Counted from the stretch's first letter, positions 1-10,592 are shown. The stretch is DNA of 64,000 nt from Azorinus chamasolen (GCA_963576725.1 OY755241.1:56420484-56484483), one strand, 5' to 3'. Translations and numbers: made by a program. The notes: generated from the sequence alone by a model not told the origin.

Positions 1-960
1 CATTAATATTCATAAGCAATCATATATGAATATTATTAAAATTATATATCATAATCAAGATATATGTCTCTGCTTTACTTTGGTTTGTCCTTCTATTGCC
101 TCCAAAAGCAAGGTTATTATGCATTTTCTGAACCAATGATGTTTCGAAATTTACCTCCTCGCGTTACCATGGAAACCGTTCAATAAAACATAGATGGGAC
201 AAAATTGCTTTGAGGGAATGCTCAAAATGTGTTTTGATGAACAAAACAAACAATTTAAACCTGAATTCAATAATTTGTTTGCTTTAATAAGCCTATCAGA
301 CTAACCAAAAAGCTCCTTTTCCTAAAAAACCGCATTTTTTTACATTCTCATGAATATTCATAAGAATGCATTTATGAATATTAATTAAATCATATAACAT
401 ATTCAAGCTATATGTCTCTGCTTTACTTTGGAACTTGTTTTGTCCTTCTATTACCTCTAAAAGCAAAGTTATTACGCATTTTCTGAACCAGGGATGTTTC
501 GGAATTTACCACGGGTTACCATGGAAACCGTTTAATAAAACATAGATGGGACAAAATTATTTGGGGAAATACTCATAATGTGTTCTGAGGACTCCAACGA
601 ACAACTTAAACCTAAATTCAATAATTTCTGTGCATTAAAAAGCCTCTCAGACTAAACAACAAACTCCTTTTTTCTAAAAAAATCACATTTTTTACTTCCT
701 CATTAATATTCATAAGAATGCATTTATGAATATTAATAAAATCATATATCATATTCAAGCTATATGTCTCTGCTTTACTTTGGTACTTGTTCTGTCCTTC
801 TATTGCTTCTAAAAACAAAGTTATGGCGCATTTTCTGAACCAAGGTAGTTTCGAAAATTACCTCGGGTTACCATGGAAACCGTTAAATAAAACATATCTT
901 GGACAAACTTATTTTTGGGGGCATGCTCAAAATGTGTTCTAAGGACCCCAACGAACAATC
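1..960. repeat. tandem repeat, unit about 350 bp, 2.7 copies
   Basis: A long unit recurs with a period of about 350 bp. The phrase TATATGTCTCTGCTTTACTT occurs near 61, 409 and 761, and each is followed by a GTTACCATGGAAACCGTT block. The copies are diverged by substitutions and small indels. The array is cut by the left edge of the window, so its true length is unknown. It has no coding content. Confidence 0.85.
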
Positions 961-1545
961 TGGTACCCATGAAAAAAAGTCTAGGGGGGGGGGGGATGCT
1001 ACGGTAACCACTTCTAGGACCCAGCCTATTACCCTTTCACCGCCAATATCGCAAAAATGCACCACGTCAAATAGTGCAGTCCAAGATCAGACGGCGTCTA
1101 ATTCAGAGACTTCATTTATGCCTCAAGCTGTATTTCTATGTAAGTGCTTTATTCCTTTGAAATTTGCATTCATTTATATCTCAGCTCCTTATTGTACCAA
1201 ATGATTTATCAAAAGTGGTTTGATGAAGACAATTACAAAGTTGGCGCCGAAAGGGTTAAGGTTGCAGAATGAGATTCCGGCCTTGGCATGGTGGCTGGAT
1301 TTGTGAGATACCATAGATACTAAAGTGAGGTTTTACCTTTTCTCTCGGTTTTTATTTTATTTATGTATCTATAGGAGTTTTTCGTGTGAAATTTACATAG
1401 AACAAATTGAAATAAAGACGTATAGAAGGAGTCTATGCCTACATGGCCTAAATGTTGAAAGAACGTGCGGCCCAATTATTTTGCTTCTATTTTAAAGTAT
1501 TATTATGACTATGGTACTGTGTTAGCAATCTTTAAAATCTGATGA
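961..1545. other. non-coding stretch with a G12 run
   Basis: It holds a run of 12 G at 984-995. The 101-aa frame across 899-1204 starts inside the satellite, crosses the G run and shows no domain. I see no gene. Confidence 0.5.
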
Positions 1546-1779
1546 TCCCTTTCCCTGTTTTATTTTTATTCCAAATTTCGATACCTTTTGAACATTTATA
1601 GACAAAATAGTTATAATGAAATGTTGAAGGTGAAACAGTGTTGCCATTTTAAAACAGATATATCAAATTCCATAAGCAAACAGAGCAGGCCCTGATCAGA
1701 CGGCTCCTAGGAGCCGTCTGATCTGGGTCTACTCCGTTTGCAAATGCGTGAAAATGCGTTTATATGAAGGAAAGGGTTG
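1546..1779 (-). mobile_element. family A hairpin MITE
   Basis: CCCTTTCCCTG end at left and GAAAGGGTTG at right. The central palindrome at 1676-1741 runs from GCAAACAGAGCAG to CTCCGTTTGC. The centre has lost two bases, so it is 66 instead of 68 bp. Confidence 0.8.
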
Positions 1780-2088
1780 TAGCAACAGTGCCTACAATAA
1801 ACGCATGTTTTCAATAACATCAATTAATTTGGTATTTGTAATTTTCAAGAAATTTTCAATTTTAACTTATATCGACAAATGCCCCTGTGATACAAAATAA
1901 ACCGTTTTCTCCGCTACTTATAAAGTTTCTGTTGTACAGCACACTATTATAGGCCTATGTCGAACAATTACGAAACTAAAACGCGACCCGAATAAATACT
2001 AATACAATGACAAATAACATCGGGTCTTCGATATCAAGCAAATAAAAGTTTTATCTTCTTCAACGTATATAGGTTGTCTTGCGATATA
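1780..2088. other. featureless intergenic DNA
   Basis: I see neither a repeat of the families found elsewhere nor a coding exon here. Confidence 0.4.
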
Positions 2089-2409
2089 TAGTTGAACTTC
2101 GATATCTCGATTTTCAAGGGACTATATAAATTAGTTCGAGATAACAGAAGTTCGAGTTATCCGATTTGTTATCTGGACAATTTCTCAAGTGTATAGCTTA
2201 ATACAGGTATACAGTAATGCTGAAAGCTCCTGCGGGAGCTTTCAGCATTACCGTAGAACTGCATTAAGCTGTGAAATGTGTTTTTAGATATACGTCGTGA
2301 TATATTTTAGAGCAATCATGTATTGTAAGAGTTGGAAGGACTGAACGTTTTGTTCGAGTTATCCCGAAGTTCGAGTTATCCGAGTTTGAGATATCGAAGT
2401 TCAACTGTA
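2089..2409. mobile_element. family F TA-flanked foldback element
   Basis: Terminal inverted repeats read GTTGAACTTCGATATCTCGA on the left and its complement, ending TTCAACTGTA, on the right, with TA at both outer edges. The central hairpin at about 2210-2256 has the sequence GCTGAAAGCTCC and its complement. The CAGTTGAAC-type ends with TA flanks resemble pogo/Tigger (Tc1-mariner) elements. No transposase is present, so it is non-autonomous. Confidence 0.8.
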
Positions 2410-2721
2410 TTTGCAAACAGGTAAGATCAGATCAGAATCTCCCTGGCCAGGGTTTTCATTGTTTGTGCATATAGACACAGTTGGATTATTCAATAACAGG
2501 AACATACATAAGTCCTTGGTCTCGTTTCCTTCGGAGCACGTCAATATCATTTTTCAAAGGATTTGTAAACATTTAACTTTGAGCACACTGGGGGATGCCT
2601 TTTGAAGTTGCAAAACCATTTTGTTTATCAAACCATGTAGTCTAAAATGAAAATATCTACTTGCAAAGCGTTTAAAAATGCATAAAATGCATAACTCGTT
2701 TGTTTATAAGCTGAAAAGACC

Positions 2722-2976
2722 TACAGTTGAACTAAAAGTTAAGTCCTTCCAAATACAGGATATTTTCTAAAATATATCTCTACACATATCTAGAAACACA
2801 CGTGATGGTTTAATGTATGTCTAAAGTAATGCTGAAAGCTCCTACAGGAGCTTTCAGCATTACTTTAGACCTGTATTAAGCTGTAAACCTGAGATATTTG
2901 TCAGGTTATAAATCGGATGAGGTGAACCTCTCTTATCTCGAACTAATTTGTATGGTCCCTTGAAGTTCGAACTGTA
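2722..2976. mobile_element. family F element, second copy
   Basis: It starts TACAGTTGAAC and ends GTTCGAACTGTA. The hairpin GCTGAAAGCTCCTACAGGAG lies near 2832-2860. It is diverged from the copy 630 bp upstream, especially in the left terminal repeat. Confidence 0.75.
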
Positions 2977-3122
2977 TATCAAGTCGCCTCTGTAAGGTAA
3001 AGGATTAACGTTTTAGTTGCAAATGCCACATTTGTAATAACCTGTACAAACAGTTTGGATCCAGATGCAGAGCTCCAGATAAGATTCGTAAATTGAAATA
3101 TTTTCAAGTATAACTTCTTTAT

Positions 3123-3275
3123 TTCTCCACCAAAACCTATGTTGTGACCACTCTTTAGAATCGTCTCGAATTCACCACCAAAACCTATGTTGTGACCACT
3201 CTTTAGAATCGTCTCTTCGAGACGATTCTTAAAAGTGGTCACAACATAGGTTTTGGTTGAGAAATGACGATTTTA
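3123..3275. mobile_element. family I foldback with a duplicated left arm
   Basis: The arm CACCAAAACCTATGTTGTGA followed by CCACTCTTTAGAATCGTCTC is present twice in tandem (about 3127-3168 and 3174-3215). One complementary arm follows (about 3216-3258). The family normally has one arm on each side. Flanks GTTTGGATCC and TTTGAGCACGCACC are shared with the other I copies. Confidence 0.8.
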
Positions 3276-3304
3276 GTATTTGAGCACGCACCGTTATCTG
3301 TAGC

Positions 3305-3468
3305 TCTGCAGATGAGACGCGGAGTAACGCGGCGCCTCGTCAGGATCCAAACTGTGTGTTACCGTGGTTATGTTTTTCAATAGAAAATATGGAGAGATTG
3401 AACAAACGAAAATTGTTGCAGACGACAAAATTTGCAGACGACAATAATTGGAAGCGAAAGAGTTGAAG
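3305..3468. mobile_element. family G remnant
   Basis: GATGAGACGC...GCGCCTCGTCAGGATCC forms a degraded G-type core. It is followed by the GCAGACGACAAAATTTGCAG motif found beside other G cores (near 27110, 49550 and 60890) and ends AGCGAAAGAGTTG. Confidence 0.6.
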
Positions 3469-3511
3469 TAAATTTACTGCACCAGCTTCTAGTCCTTCAT
3501 GTATCTTAACT

Positions 3512-3593
3512 GGACGGAACTACTTTTATTTCATGTTACATCGCCAGCATGAATCTCTCTGAGAACACTAGAGGTAAATATATCACTTCTCCG
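3512..3593. repeat. solitary copy of the 5.0-kb minisatellite unit
   Basis: GGACGGAACTACTTTTATTT...GAGAACACTAGAGG matches the unit of the array at 5020-5437. It shows that the unit exists outside the array. Confidence 0.65.
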
Positions 3594-3812
3594 ACAGCTA
3601 ACGACACATACCGGTTATTTTATTGGCCATACAGGGAATATTTATTCACTGCTGCTTGATACATGAGTTCCTATAGATTCAATACAAACTTATCCTTATT
3701 GCGCGTTGGAAAAAAAACGCGACAAAAACTTGAAAAAGGTTTGGATCCAGATAAGACGACGAGTAACCAGAGACCTATATTACGTTATTATTGTGTTCTA
3801 TAAGTCTCTGGA

Positions 3813-4026
3813 TTAACCCTTTCCAGGTTCTGTGTTTATTCCAAATTTCAATATTTACTGTATATTCATGGACACAATAGTTATAATGAAATATGGAAGG
3901 TGGAACATTGTAGCCATTTTAGAAAGTAGAGAAACAGATGTTTCAAAGTCTACTAGCAAACAGAGCTGACTCTGATTAGACGGCTCCTATAGGATAGGAG
4001 CCGTCTAATCTGAGTATCCTATGTTA
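3813..4026 (-). mobile_element. family A MITE, right end lost
   Basis: TTAACCCTTTCC at left, then the family body, then a hairpin at about 3957-4020 whose centre carries a small duplication (CCTATAGGATAGGAG). The far terminal part is missing. Confidence 0.7.
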
Positions 4027-4062
4027 GTATATGGGTGTAAATATGTTTCTGTTGGGAAAGTG

Positions 4063-4312
4063 TTAACCCTTCTCTTGCTGAGTTTTAAAATACATTTCTC
4101 CTTCTTTACCCATGCCCTGTTGTATAATTACATATATATTCACTGTGTACACGTATTTCGCTGTGCAATCAATGCTTTGGAGTGCACTGGTTGCACAATC
4201 AACTTGAAAACAGTGCAGACCCTGATGAGACAGCTCCTGCAGGAGCTGTCTCATCTGGGTCTTCACTATTTACAGGTAAGTATTGACGTGAATAGCAAGC
4301 GAATGGTTTTAA
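4063..4312 (-). mobile_element. family B hairpin MITE
   Basis: TTAACCCTTCTCTTGCTGAG at left and AGCAAGCGAATGGTTTTAA at right, with a central palindrome around CAGCTCCTGCAGGAGCTG. The open frames on both strands here are translations of the inverted arms and are not genes. Confidence 0.85.
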
Positions 4313-4436
4313 TATACAAACGTCTTTATGAAAATAAACGCCACCATGACATTTACCTAGATGGTTTGTTATGATGTCATTATAAACACAGGTTTTTTTT
4401 ATCATGACAAAAATGTAGAATTAGGTTAGATTACAC

Positions 4437-4889
4437 AGTATAACCCCTCCTAATGCAACCACTTAAAGAATAACAATAAGAATAAACATATCTGTTGTTA
4501 TGGTTTTAATGTATATATTGTGCTTCGTGAGTAGATATAGATAACGGAGTCTTCTTAGATGTTGGCTCTTTATTGTAGTGTGTCTTATCAAGGACTAGCT
4601 ATTTGAGAGAGCATGCAGTATATAGACATGTAATTGGTCAAGAACATTAATCCAATGTTACTATGTATTAAGTATGCAATGGTTTACAGAGTTGTCTACC
4701 TTAATACAGTTATGAACCTGTAACATCTGTCTTTATAAGCAGGCGGTTGCTTAATGCAGGGCGAAAGTAATGCAGAAAGCTCCTATATGAGCTTTCTGTA
4801 TAACTTTCGTCCTGCATTAAGCAACCACTTGCCTCTGCCACCCAAAATCATGCCCCGTTTTGGTGGTCGTATTAGAAGGATTTTACTTA
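4437..4889. mobile_element. family D MITE split by about 240 bp
   Basis: The left end (AACCCCTCCTAATGCAACCA) stands at 4437-4495. The element resumes near 4730 (GTCTTTATAAGCAGGCGGTT), with core AAAGCTCCTATATGAGCTTT and right end GGTCGTATTAGAAGGATTTTA. The intervening 4496-4728 matches no other family here and looks like an insertion. Confidence 0.65.
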
Positions 4890-5019
4890 ACCCCTTAAGC
4901 TAAAAGGGCGGACGCTGATCAGACGTTTGTTCGCAATGGCGTTTAAAAGGTCCATCAATGGGATATAGGGCTGAAGAAAATTCGCTGTACCAGCATAGCC
5001 TTGAACGTATCGTCACAGG

Positions 5020-5437
5020 ACGGAACTATTTTATATATTCATACGAGAGTACCAATTAGTGAACCAAACCGAGAACACTAGAGTGGAATCTGTCACACAG
5101 GACGGAACTACATGTGTACTTATTTCATATTAGTACACTAGTGTATGAACCAATCTGAGAACACTATAGAGGAATATATCACTCATAACAGAACTATTTT
5201 TATTTCACATTAGTGCATCAGAATGTGAACGAATATGCGAACACTAGAGGAGAATTTATCAATCGTTAACGGAACTATTTTTAATTCATATAAGTACACC
5301 CGTATATAAACGAATATGAGGACTCTAGAGGGTTGGGTCTACCAATCAAGGCGGAACTATTGTTTTTATTTCATATTAGTTCACCAGTATATGAACCTAT
5401 TTAAGAACACTAGATGAGAATCTATATCAATCAAGAC
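5020..5437. repeat. minisatellite, unit about 80 bp, 5 copies
   Basis: Each unit reads GGACGGAACTATTTT..., then ATATGAACC..., then GAGAACACTAGAGGAGAAT. Copies differ by 10-20 percent by eye. Confidence 0.8.
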
Positions 5438-5499
5438 TAGGGCTAGAACGATATTTAGGTTCTATTAAAACGCAAGTACGTATGTATGTGAATCTCTTT

Positions 5500-5875
5500 G
5501 AAAGCACTAGAGGACTAGCACTATATGCATGCGGCGTTAATGTTGTGTTTCTTCGGCTGGAATTGCCAGTTTAGTCTTGAGAGAGGGGTGTGCAAACCCT
5601 TGTCAATGGCGCAGAATTTCTGCGAATTTTGAAGTTAACGACTCTCTGGCATCTAGACAACTTTCGTTATTGAACAACAGTTGTATTTACCTTGTGAACA
5701 AATGTTTTAGCCCTCTGTTGCAGAAATAATCAGTGGAATAACGATAAATTTAGAAAAGTTACAGAGTTTTCTGTAAGTGGGTGAGTGTCGGGCTATATAG
5801 AAGTAAAATCCCTTGTTTATATTATTAGTTTTAGAGTGTCGGGAGTCAAACTACGGGCCCCTATGGGACCGACAC
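5500..5875. other. non-repetitive stretch without a recognised gene
   Basis: This is mixed-composition sequence with stops in all frames. I see no family member and no convincing exon. Confidence 0.35.
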
Positions 5876-5879
5876 GTTG

Positions 5880-6045
5880 AAATAACCTTTAAGCTGCTTG
5901 GGTCAACACGTGGATAAAACCTGTAGGATGCTTGGACCAACGCTTGGACCTACAACCTGTAGGTTGCTTGGGTCAATTTAACACGTGGATAAAACCTTTA
6001 GGTTGCTTGAACCACCACGTGGATAAAACCTTTACCCTGCTTGGT
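5880..6045. repeat. minisatellite, unit about 35-40 bp, 4-5 copies
   Basis: The phrase AACACGTGGATAAAACCT followed by TTAGGTTGCTTG recurs with small length changes. Confidence 0.8.
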
Positions 6046-6254
6046 GCACATTTCGCACACTCAAAAACATTTATCATTACATCAAAACACACCAGTATTG
6101 ATTTTACCCCTAAGCGATAGGACTGGAATGTATTGTTAGCCATTAGCCTGTTAACCAAGACCTGATTAGCATTTGCAAACATCTAGGACCCAGATGAGAC
6201 GCTGGGATCCAAGCTGTTTGACACTCCGTCAATATTTTCTCAAAAGCTTTTCGA

Positions 6255-6408
6255 ATGTGAACCAGTCAATATTGTAGCACATCCAGATTGGAGCAGACAC
6301 TATTCTCTAATCTGAACCAGTCAATATTGTAGCACATCCAGATTGGAGCAGGCACTGGACCAGTCAATATTGTACCGCATCCAGATTGGAGCAGGCACTA
6401 TTATCTTT
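6255..6408. repeat. minisatellite, 3 copies of about 45-60 bp
   Basis: GAACCAGTCAATATTGTAGC followed by ACATCCAGATTGGAGCAGGC is repeated three times, the last with ACCGC for AGCAC. Confidence 0.85.
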
Positions 6409-6426
6409 ATTGCAAAGGGGTAATCG

Positions 6427-6599
6427 TTAACCCATTACCTCATAGGCTATTATTAGACACAACTTCTTTGAATAAATCTACCGTAAATGAGCATTAACTA
6501 GAGAAAAGGATTTTGTTTTAGAATTTTGTAGTTGATAAATTTTCACAAAATGACTTTTTCAGACTCGTCAAAAGTCGTCAGTATGAAGGAATGGGTTAA
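6427..6599 (-). mobile_element. family C MITE without its hairpin
   Basis: TTAACCCATTACCTCATAGG at left and GAAGGAATGGGTTAA at right, with the body (GAGCATTAACTAGAGAAAAG) intact. The 68-bp palindrome is gone, leaving only TTGATAAATTTTCACAAAA. It shares its right TTAA with the next element. Confidence 0.8.
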
Positions 6600-6838
6600 C
6601 CCTTTCCTAAAATATAAACGTGTTTCGCGCATTTACAAACAGAGTAGACTCAGATCCGATAGATCTACAGCTTATAGGAACCGTCTGATCAGGGTCTGCT
6701 CTGTTTGCTAATGGAATTTGATATTTACTTTCTAAAATGACTACGCTGTTCCACCTTCCATATTTCATTATACCTAGTTCCATGAATATTAGGTAGGTAT
6801 TGACATTTAGAATAAACATAGAACATGGAAAGGGTTAA
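6596..6838 (+). mobile_element. family A MITE
   Basis: TTAACCCTTTCC start and AACATGGAAAGGGTTAA end. The core right arm is intact and the left arm is mutated. The TTAA at 6596-6599 is also the end of the preceding C element. Confidence 0.85.
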
Positions 6839-7098
6839 CACGGGGCACTTGTCAATCGCACGGTTATGCGCATACATCATGTATCTATCCTAAACTAGAA
6901 GAATTGTCGTTAGGGTTGAAGTTCAATTTCAATCCCTAACAATCAGTATTGATTAAACCTGGGGCGAATTTGTCGTGAGAATGCGTGAAATTTCGTGACA
7001 TGTGTTCAGTCTGTATCGCATTGGACACGACGAGATCACGTGATAAGCATTGCGCGAATTCAAAAAATTAGTCTTCGCCATTCACATCGCATGTGTCG

Positions 7099-7158
7099 TA
7101 TAAATCTGAACAAAACATAGGAAACGGGACAGGAGAAACACCACCATGTGCCATATGA
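7099..7158 (+). promoter_or_regulatory. candidate TATA box and short first coding exon
   Basis: TATAAAT at 7099-7105 precedes ATG at 7146 in the context CACCACCATG. Only 13 coding bases follow (Met-Cys-His-Met plus one base) before a strong donor, GTAAGT, at 7159. The exon ends in phase 1, compatible in phase with the acceptor of the exon at 16019. The surrounding 350 bp are CpG-richer than the neighbours and free of repeats. No transcript evidence is available, so this is an inference. Confidence 0.3.
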
Positions 7159-7199
7159 GTAAGTGTATTTTTTGTGTTTGTTTTATATTTATTACAGCC

Positions 7200-7360
7200 G
7201 TCCAGATGAGATGCGTAAATTAAAACAATTTCAAGAAAAAAAGTCTTTATTTCTCCACCAAACCCTATGTTGTGACCAAAGACCTATGTGTTATCATAGG
7301 TCTTTGTTGTGACGCATTCTTTAGGTTTGGTACAGAATGACGATTTTAGTTTTTGAGTAT
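7200..7360. mobile_element. family I foldback, altered arms
   Basis: The flank CCAGATGAGATGCGTAAATT and TTTCTCCACCAAACCCTATG identify it. The inner arms have been replaced by AAAGACCTATG...CATAGGTCTTT, which is itself a palindrome. Confidence 0.7.
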
Positions 7361-7619
7361 TTGCCAAACATTTTCATTGACTGCTAATGTTGTCCTTTAT
7401 ATCAGATATAAAGCTATTGTGAAAAAACTCAAACGTGATGGCTTACATTACATATTTACACAGGTGTCTTTAAAACAGGCGGTTGGTTCATGCATTACGA
7501 AAGTAGAGGGGCTATTCTAGGACGATTTTAGTATTTTGGTACACCCTTATAGCTCTGAGCTAATTAAAAGCCATACATTGATGCATTCTCACATGAATAT
7601 TCATAGAAGAAAGGGTTAG

Positions 7620-7839
7620 TTTAATTTCAATACCTACTGAATATTCATTAACAAAATATTAAGAAAGAAATATGGATGGTGGAATATTGTAGACCTTTTA
7701 GAATGTAAAGGAACATATCTATCAAATTCTTTTAGCAAACAGGGTAGACCCTGATCAGACGGCTCCTCTAGGATCCATCTGATCTGGGTCTACTCTGTTT
7801 GCAAATGCGTGAAAACACGTTTATATGAGGGAAAGGGTT
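7620..7839 (-). mobile_element. family A MITE
   Basis: The body (ATTTCAATACCTACTGAATA) and hairpin 7735-7802 (68 bp, with mutations in the right inner arm) are followed by GAGGGAAAGGGTTGA. The left TTAA end is degraded. Confidence 0.75.
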
Positions 7840-7943
7840 GATACAGAGTCAGACTTGTTTGTGGTTGCTTTAGATTGGTTTGATTGTATTTACAAATGTT
7901 GTTACTGGTTGACAGTATTAACCCCCCCCCCACGTCTCCCCAA

Positions 7944-8104
7944 TACAGTAAAACCTGGCTAATGCGACCACCCAAAAGATGTACAATTCTGGGTGCTAGA
8001 TGCAGGTGGTAGCTTAATGCAGGACCTGTCCTGCATTAAGCAACCACCTGGTTATCAAGCCACCATGTTAATTCATTAAGTGGTCACTTTAGAGGGTTCT
8101 ACTG
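7944..8104. mobile_element. family D MITE, centre deleted
   Basis: TACAGTAAAACCTGGCTAAT at left and AGAGGGTTCTACTGA at right. Inner arms CTTAATGCAGGAC and GTCCTGCATTAAG remain, but the AAAGCTCC centre is lost. Confidence 0.8.
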
Positions 8105-8206
8105 AGGATCTCAGCATATAGTGTCCCTCATTTCCTTTACAAGTGTCAAACACAGTAGGGATCCAGATGAGGCAAAGTTATCTTGGATTGCCTGTGTGAT
8201 GAAAGA

Positions 8207-8242
8207 GCTAACCCAGTCCCTCATAGGCTATTTTTAGATCCT
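8207..8242. mobile_element. family C fragment
   Basis: AACCCAGTCCCTCATAGGCT followed by ATTTTTAGATCC is a family C end abutting the A element that follows. Confidence 0.5.
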
Positions 8243-8247
8243 TCCTC

Positions 8248-8490
8248 TTAACCCTTTCCCTCATATAAACGTGTTTTCACGCACCTGCAAACAGAGAAGA
8301 CCCAGATCAGACGGCTCCTAGAGGAGCCGTCTGATCAGGGTCTGCTCTGTTTGCTAATGGATTTTGATATGTCTGTTGTTTTTTCTTAAAGGGCTGCAAT
8401 GTTCCAACTTCCATATTTCATTATAACTATTTTGGCCATGCATATTCAGTAGGTATTGAAATTTGTAATAAATGCAGAACTTTAAAACTG
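8248..8490 (+). mobile_element. family A MITE fused to half of a family C element
   Basis: TTAACCCTTTCCCTCATATA start and a well-kept 68-bp core near 8282-8350. After AATAAATGCAGAAC the normal A end is missing. The sequence switches to the second half of a family C palindrome (GGAGCAAATGCTTTATTTAT). Confidence 0.75.
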
Positions 8491-8909
8491 TGTAGTTCTA
8501 GGGAGCAAATGCTTTATTTATCACAATGGTTCACGAATTTACAGTAAAACTCCTCTAAATTGGACATTTAATTTAGTATAATTGTCGGTTTTGGAGACAG
8601 GTAGCAGCTTAATGCAGGATGGAAGTTATGCAGAAAGCTCCTACTTTCACCCTGCAATAAGCAACCTACCTAAAAGTATCTTAATTCTTTTCTAGTAGAA
8701 TTCCGGTTTAGAGAAGTATTATTACTGTACATGTATTGGGCAATTAGCTGTAACTGCATTCAATTTTCTTTTAGGTGCCAGCAACAAACACAACATAACT
8801 ATTTTGGCCATGCATATTCAGTAGGTATTGAAATTTGTAATAAATGCAGAACTTTAAAACTGTGTAGTTCTAGGGAGCAAATGCTTTATTTATCACAATG
8901 GTTTCACGA
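8423..8909. repeat. local duplication flanking a copied intron/exon border
   Basis: The segment 8423-8536 (ATAACTATTTTGGCCATGCA to TCACGAA) recurs almost exactly at 8795-8909. Between them lies 8537-8793, which is itself duplicated at 11089-11345. Confidence 0.85.
8537..8793 (+). repeat. identical copy of 11089-11345 (D element plus splice acceptor)
   Basis: About 257 bp, identical by eye to 11089-11345. It includes a D-like element (CAGTAAAACTCCTCTAAATT ... AATTCCGGTTTAGAGAAG), a pyrimidine-rich TTTTCTTTTAG acceptor and the first 19 bases of the exon at 11327. The copy stops inside the exon and runs into MITE sequence, so this version is non-functional. It could be a recent duplication or an assembly artefact. 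Confidence 0.85.
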
Positions 8910-8935
8910 AAAGTAAAAAAAGTAAATAACCGGAT

Positions 8936-9050
8936 CATTCAAATTCTGTTAGCAAACAGAACATGCCCTGACCAGACAGTTCCTATAGGAACCTCCTGAT
9001 CTGGGTCTATTCTGTTTGCAAATGTGTGAAAACATTTATATGAGGGAAAG
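8936..9050 (-). mobile_element. family A remnant
   Basis: The hairpin GCAAACAGAACATGCCCTGA to GGGTCTATTCTGTTTGC and the terminal GAGGGAAAGGTTGA are present. The rest of the body is lost. Confidence 0.7.
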
Positions 9051-9116
9051 GTTGAAACCTATGTACAAACAAAACTGGGTCCAGAGCAGAGCAGTATTGT
9101 TTTAAAAAAAAGTTAT

Positions 9117-9356
9117 TTAACCCTTCGCTTGCTATTCACGTCAATATACTTATCTGTAAATAGTGAAGACCCTGATGAGACAGCTCCTGCAGGAGCTGTC
9201 TCATCAGGGTCTACACTATTTACAAGTTGATTGTGCAACCAATGCACTCCACAGCAGTGATTGCACAGCGAAATACTTGTACTGTATAATGTTATTATAC
9301 AATAGGGCATGGGTAAAGGAGAAATGTGTTTTAAAATTTAGCAAGCGAAGGGTTAA
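9117..9356 (+). mobile_element. family B hairpin MITE, well preserved
   Basis: TTAACCCTTCGCTTGCT start and AGCAAGCGAAGGGTTAA end. The central palindrome (about 9156-9223) is perfect over 68 bp, with centre CAGCTCCTGCAGGAGCTG. It is one of four B copies in the window. Confidence 0.9.
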
Positions 9357-9477
9357 CATCCGATTTCATTTGTATATAAACTATTTTCAAAGAGTTTCAC
9401 ATTTTTTGTAAAATTGTGGAAAGTGTTTGACCTCAGCCTGAACAGTAAGTGTGGTTAAACCCTTTGAGTGGTGAAGT

Positions 9478-9675
9478 TTAACCCATTCCCTCATAGGCTA
9501 TTTTTAGATCCAACATCTTTGAATAAATCTACCGAAAAGGAGAATTAACAAGAGAAAAGGATTTTTTTAGAATTTTGTAATTTGAAACCATTGTGATAAA
9601 TAGAGCATTTGTTTTTCTATCACCATGGTTACTGAGAGTCGTAGAAATGCGAATCAATGGAGGAAATGGTTTACC
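9478..9675 (-). mobile_element. family C MITE, damaged core
   Basis: TTAACCCATTCCCTCATAGG start and body GAGAATTAACAAGAGAAAAG. The hairpin left arm GATAAATAGAGCATTTG is followed by a shortened right arm. Confidence 0.75.
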
Positions 9676-9742
9676 ATTTGAGTGATGAAGTTTATGTCAG
9701 TCTATTTAGCATAAATCTTGGACTGAGACTTTGCTAGAGTAT

Positions 9743-10068
9743 TTTAACCCTTTACTCAAAAAATATACTTTGTCTATGCCTTTGAAAACAGAGTAGACCC
9801 AGATTAGGCGGCTCCCCACTTTTACTACACATGGGAGCCATTTGATCATGGTCTGCTATGTTGCTTATGAAATAATAATGATATGAAATAATGATTCTAG
9901 AGGTTCTTCTTTGGCAAAAATTGTATGAGTTAATATGCCATCTTAAAATTAATCTAATAGTGGAAGTGATTTTAGAAAATAAAGCAACAGATCTATCAAA
10001 TTCATTAGCACACAGCAGTCCTATAGGAACCGTCTGATCTGGGTCTACTGTTTTCAAATGCATGAATA
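9743..10068. mobile_element. two overlapping A/H remnants
   Basis: The first (TTAACCCTTTACTC, core AGTAGACCCAGATTAGGCGG) is in plus orientation with an AT-rich body. The second (CAGCAGTCCTATAGGAACCG ... CTACTGTTTTCAAATGCATG) is in minus orientation with most of its left arm missing. Confidence 0.6.
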
Positions 10069-10114
10069 ATTACCTTTTCATTGAAACTGAAGAAAACATG
10101 AGAAGAAATGACAT

Positions 10115-10362
10115 TTAACCCTTTCCGCCACATAAACTTTTTCCACAAATTTGCAAACAGAGTAGACCCAGATCAGACGGCTCCAATAGGAGCTGTCTGA
10201 TCACAGTATGTTCTGTTTGCCAATGAAATTTGATAGACCTAGTTGTTTTTACTTTCTAAAATGGCTACACTGGTTCACCTTCCAGATTTCATTAAAATTA
10301 TATAATAATATGAATATTAGGTATTGAAATTGGAGATCAACATAGAACAGGGAAAGGGTTAA
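10115..10362 (+). mobile_element. family A MITE, complete
   Basis: TTAACCCTTTCCGCCACATA start, 68-bp core, AACAGGGAAAGGGTTAA end. TTAA stands at both outer edges. Confidence 0.9.
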
Positions 10363-10406
10363 CTAGAACTGAGAGGAATACTTTTTCAACTCTTTCCTCC
10401 ATAAAT

Positions 10407-10592
10407 ATGCCGTTATACGCCTCTGTAAAAGTCACCTTTTGAAACCATTGTGATAAATAGAGCATTTGCTCCTATAGGAGCAAATGCTTTATTTATCACA
10501 ATGGTATCCGAACTACACAACTCTAAACAATTCCTTTTCTCTAGTTAATTCTCCTTTTGGGTAGATTTATTCAAGGAGATTGGATCTAAAAA
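10407..10592 (+). mobile_element. family C MITE, 3' truncated
   Basis: Start AACTCTTTCCTCCATAAATA and core AGCATTTGCTCCTATAGGAG with a near-perfect palindrome. The body runs to GGTAGATTTATTCAAGGAGA, then the terminal TTAA end is lost. Confidence 0.8.

Noticed and set aside
899..1204. 101-codon frame
   Set aside because: It spans a G12 run whose length is unreliable, starts inside a satellite and shows no domain.
1676..1741. Palindromes resembling rho-independent terminators
   Set aside because: They recur more than one hundred times with family-specific flanks and TTAA or TA duplications in eukaryotic DNA, so they are mobile elements.
4021..4405. Overlapping frames of 117, 67 and 68 codons
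   Set aside because: They translate the inverted arms of a B element. The same peptides recur at 9163, 42594 and 52622.
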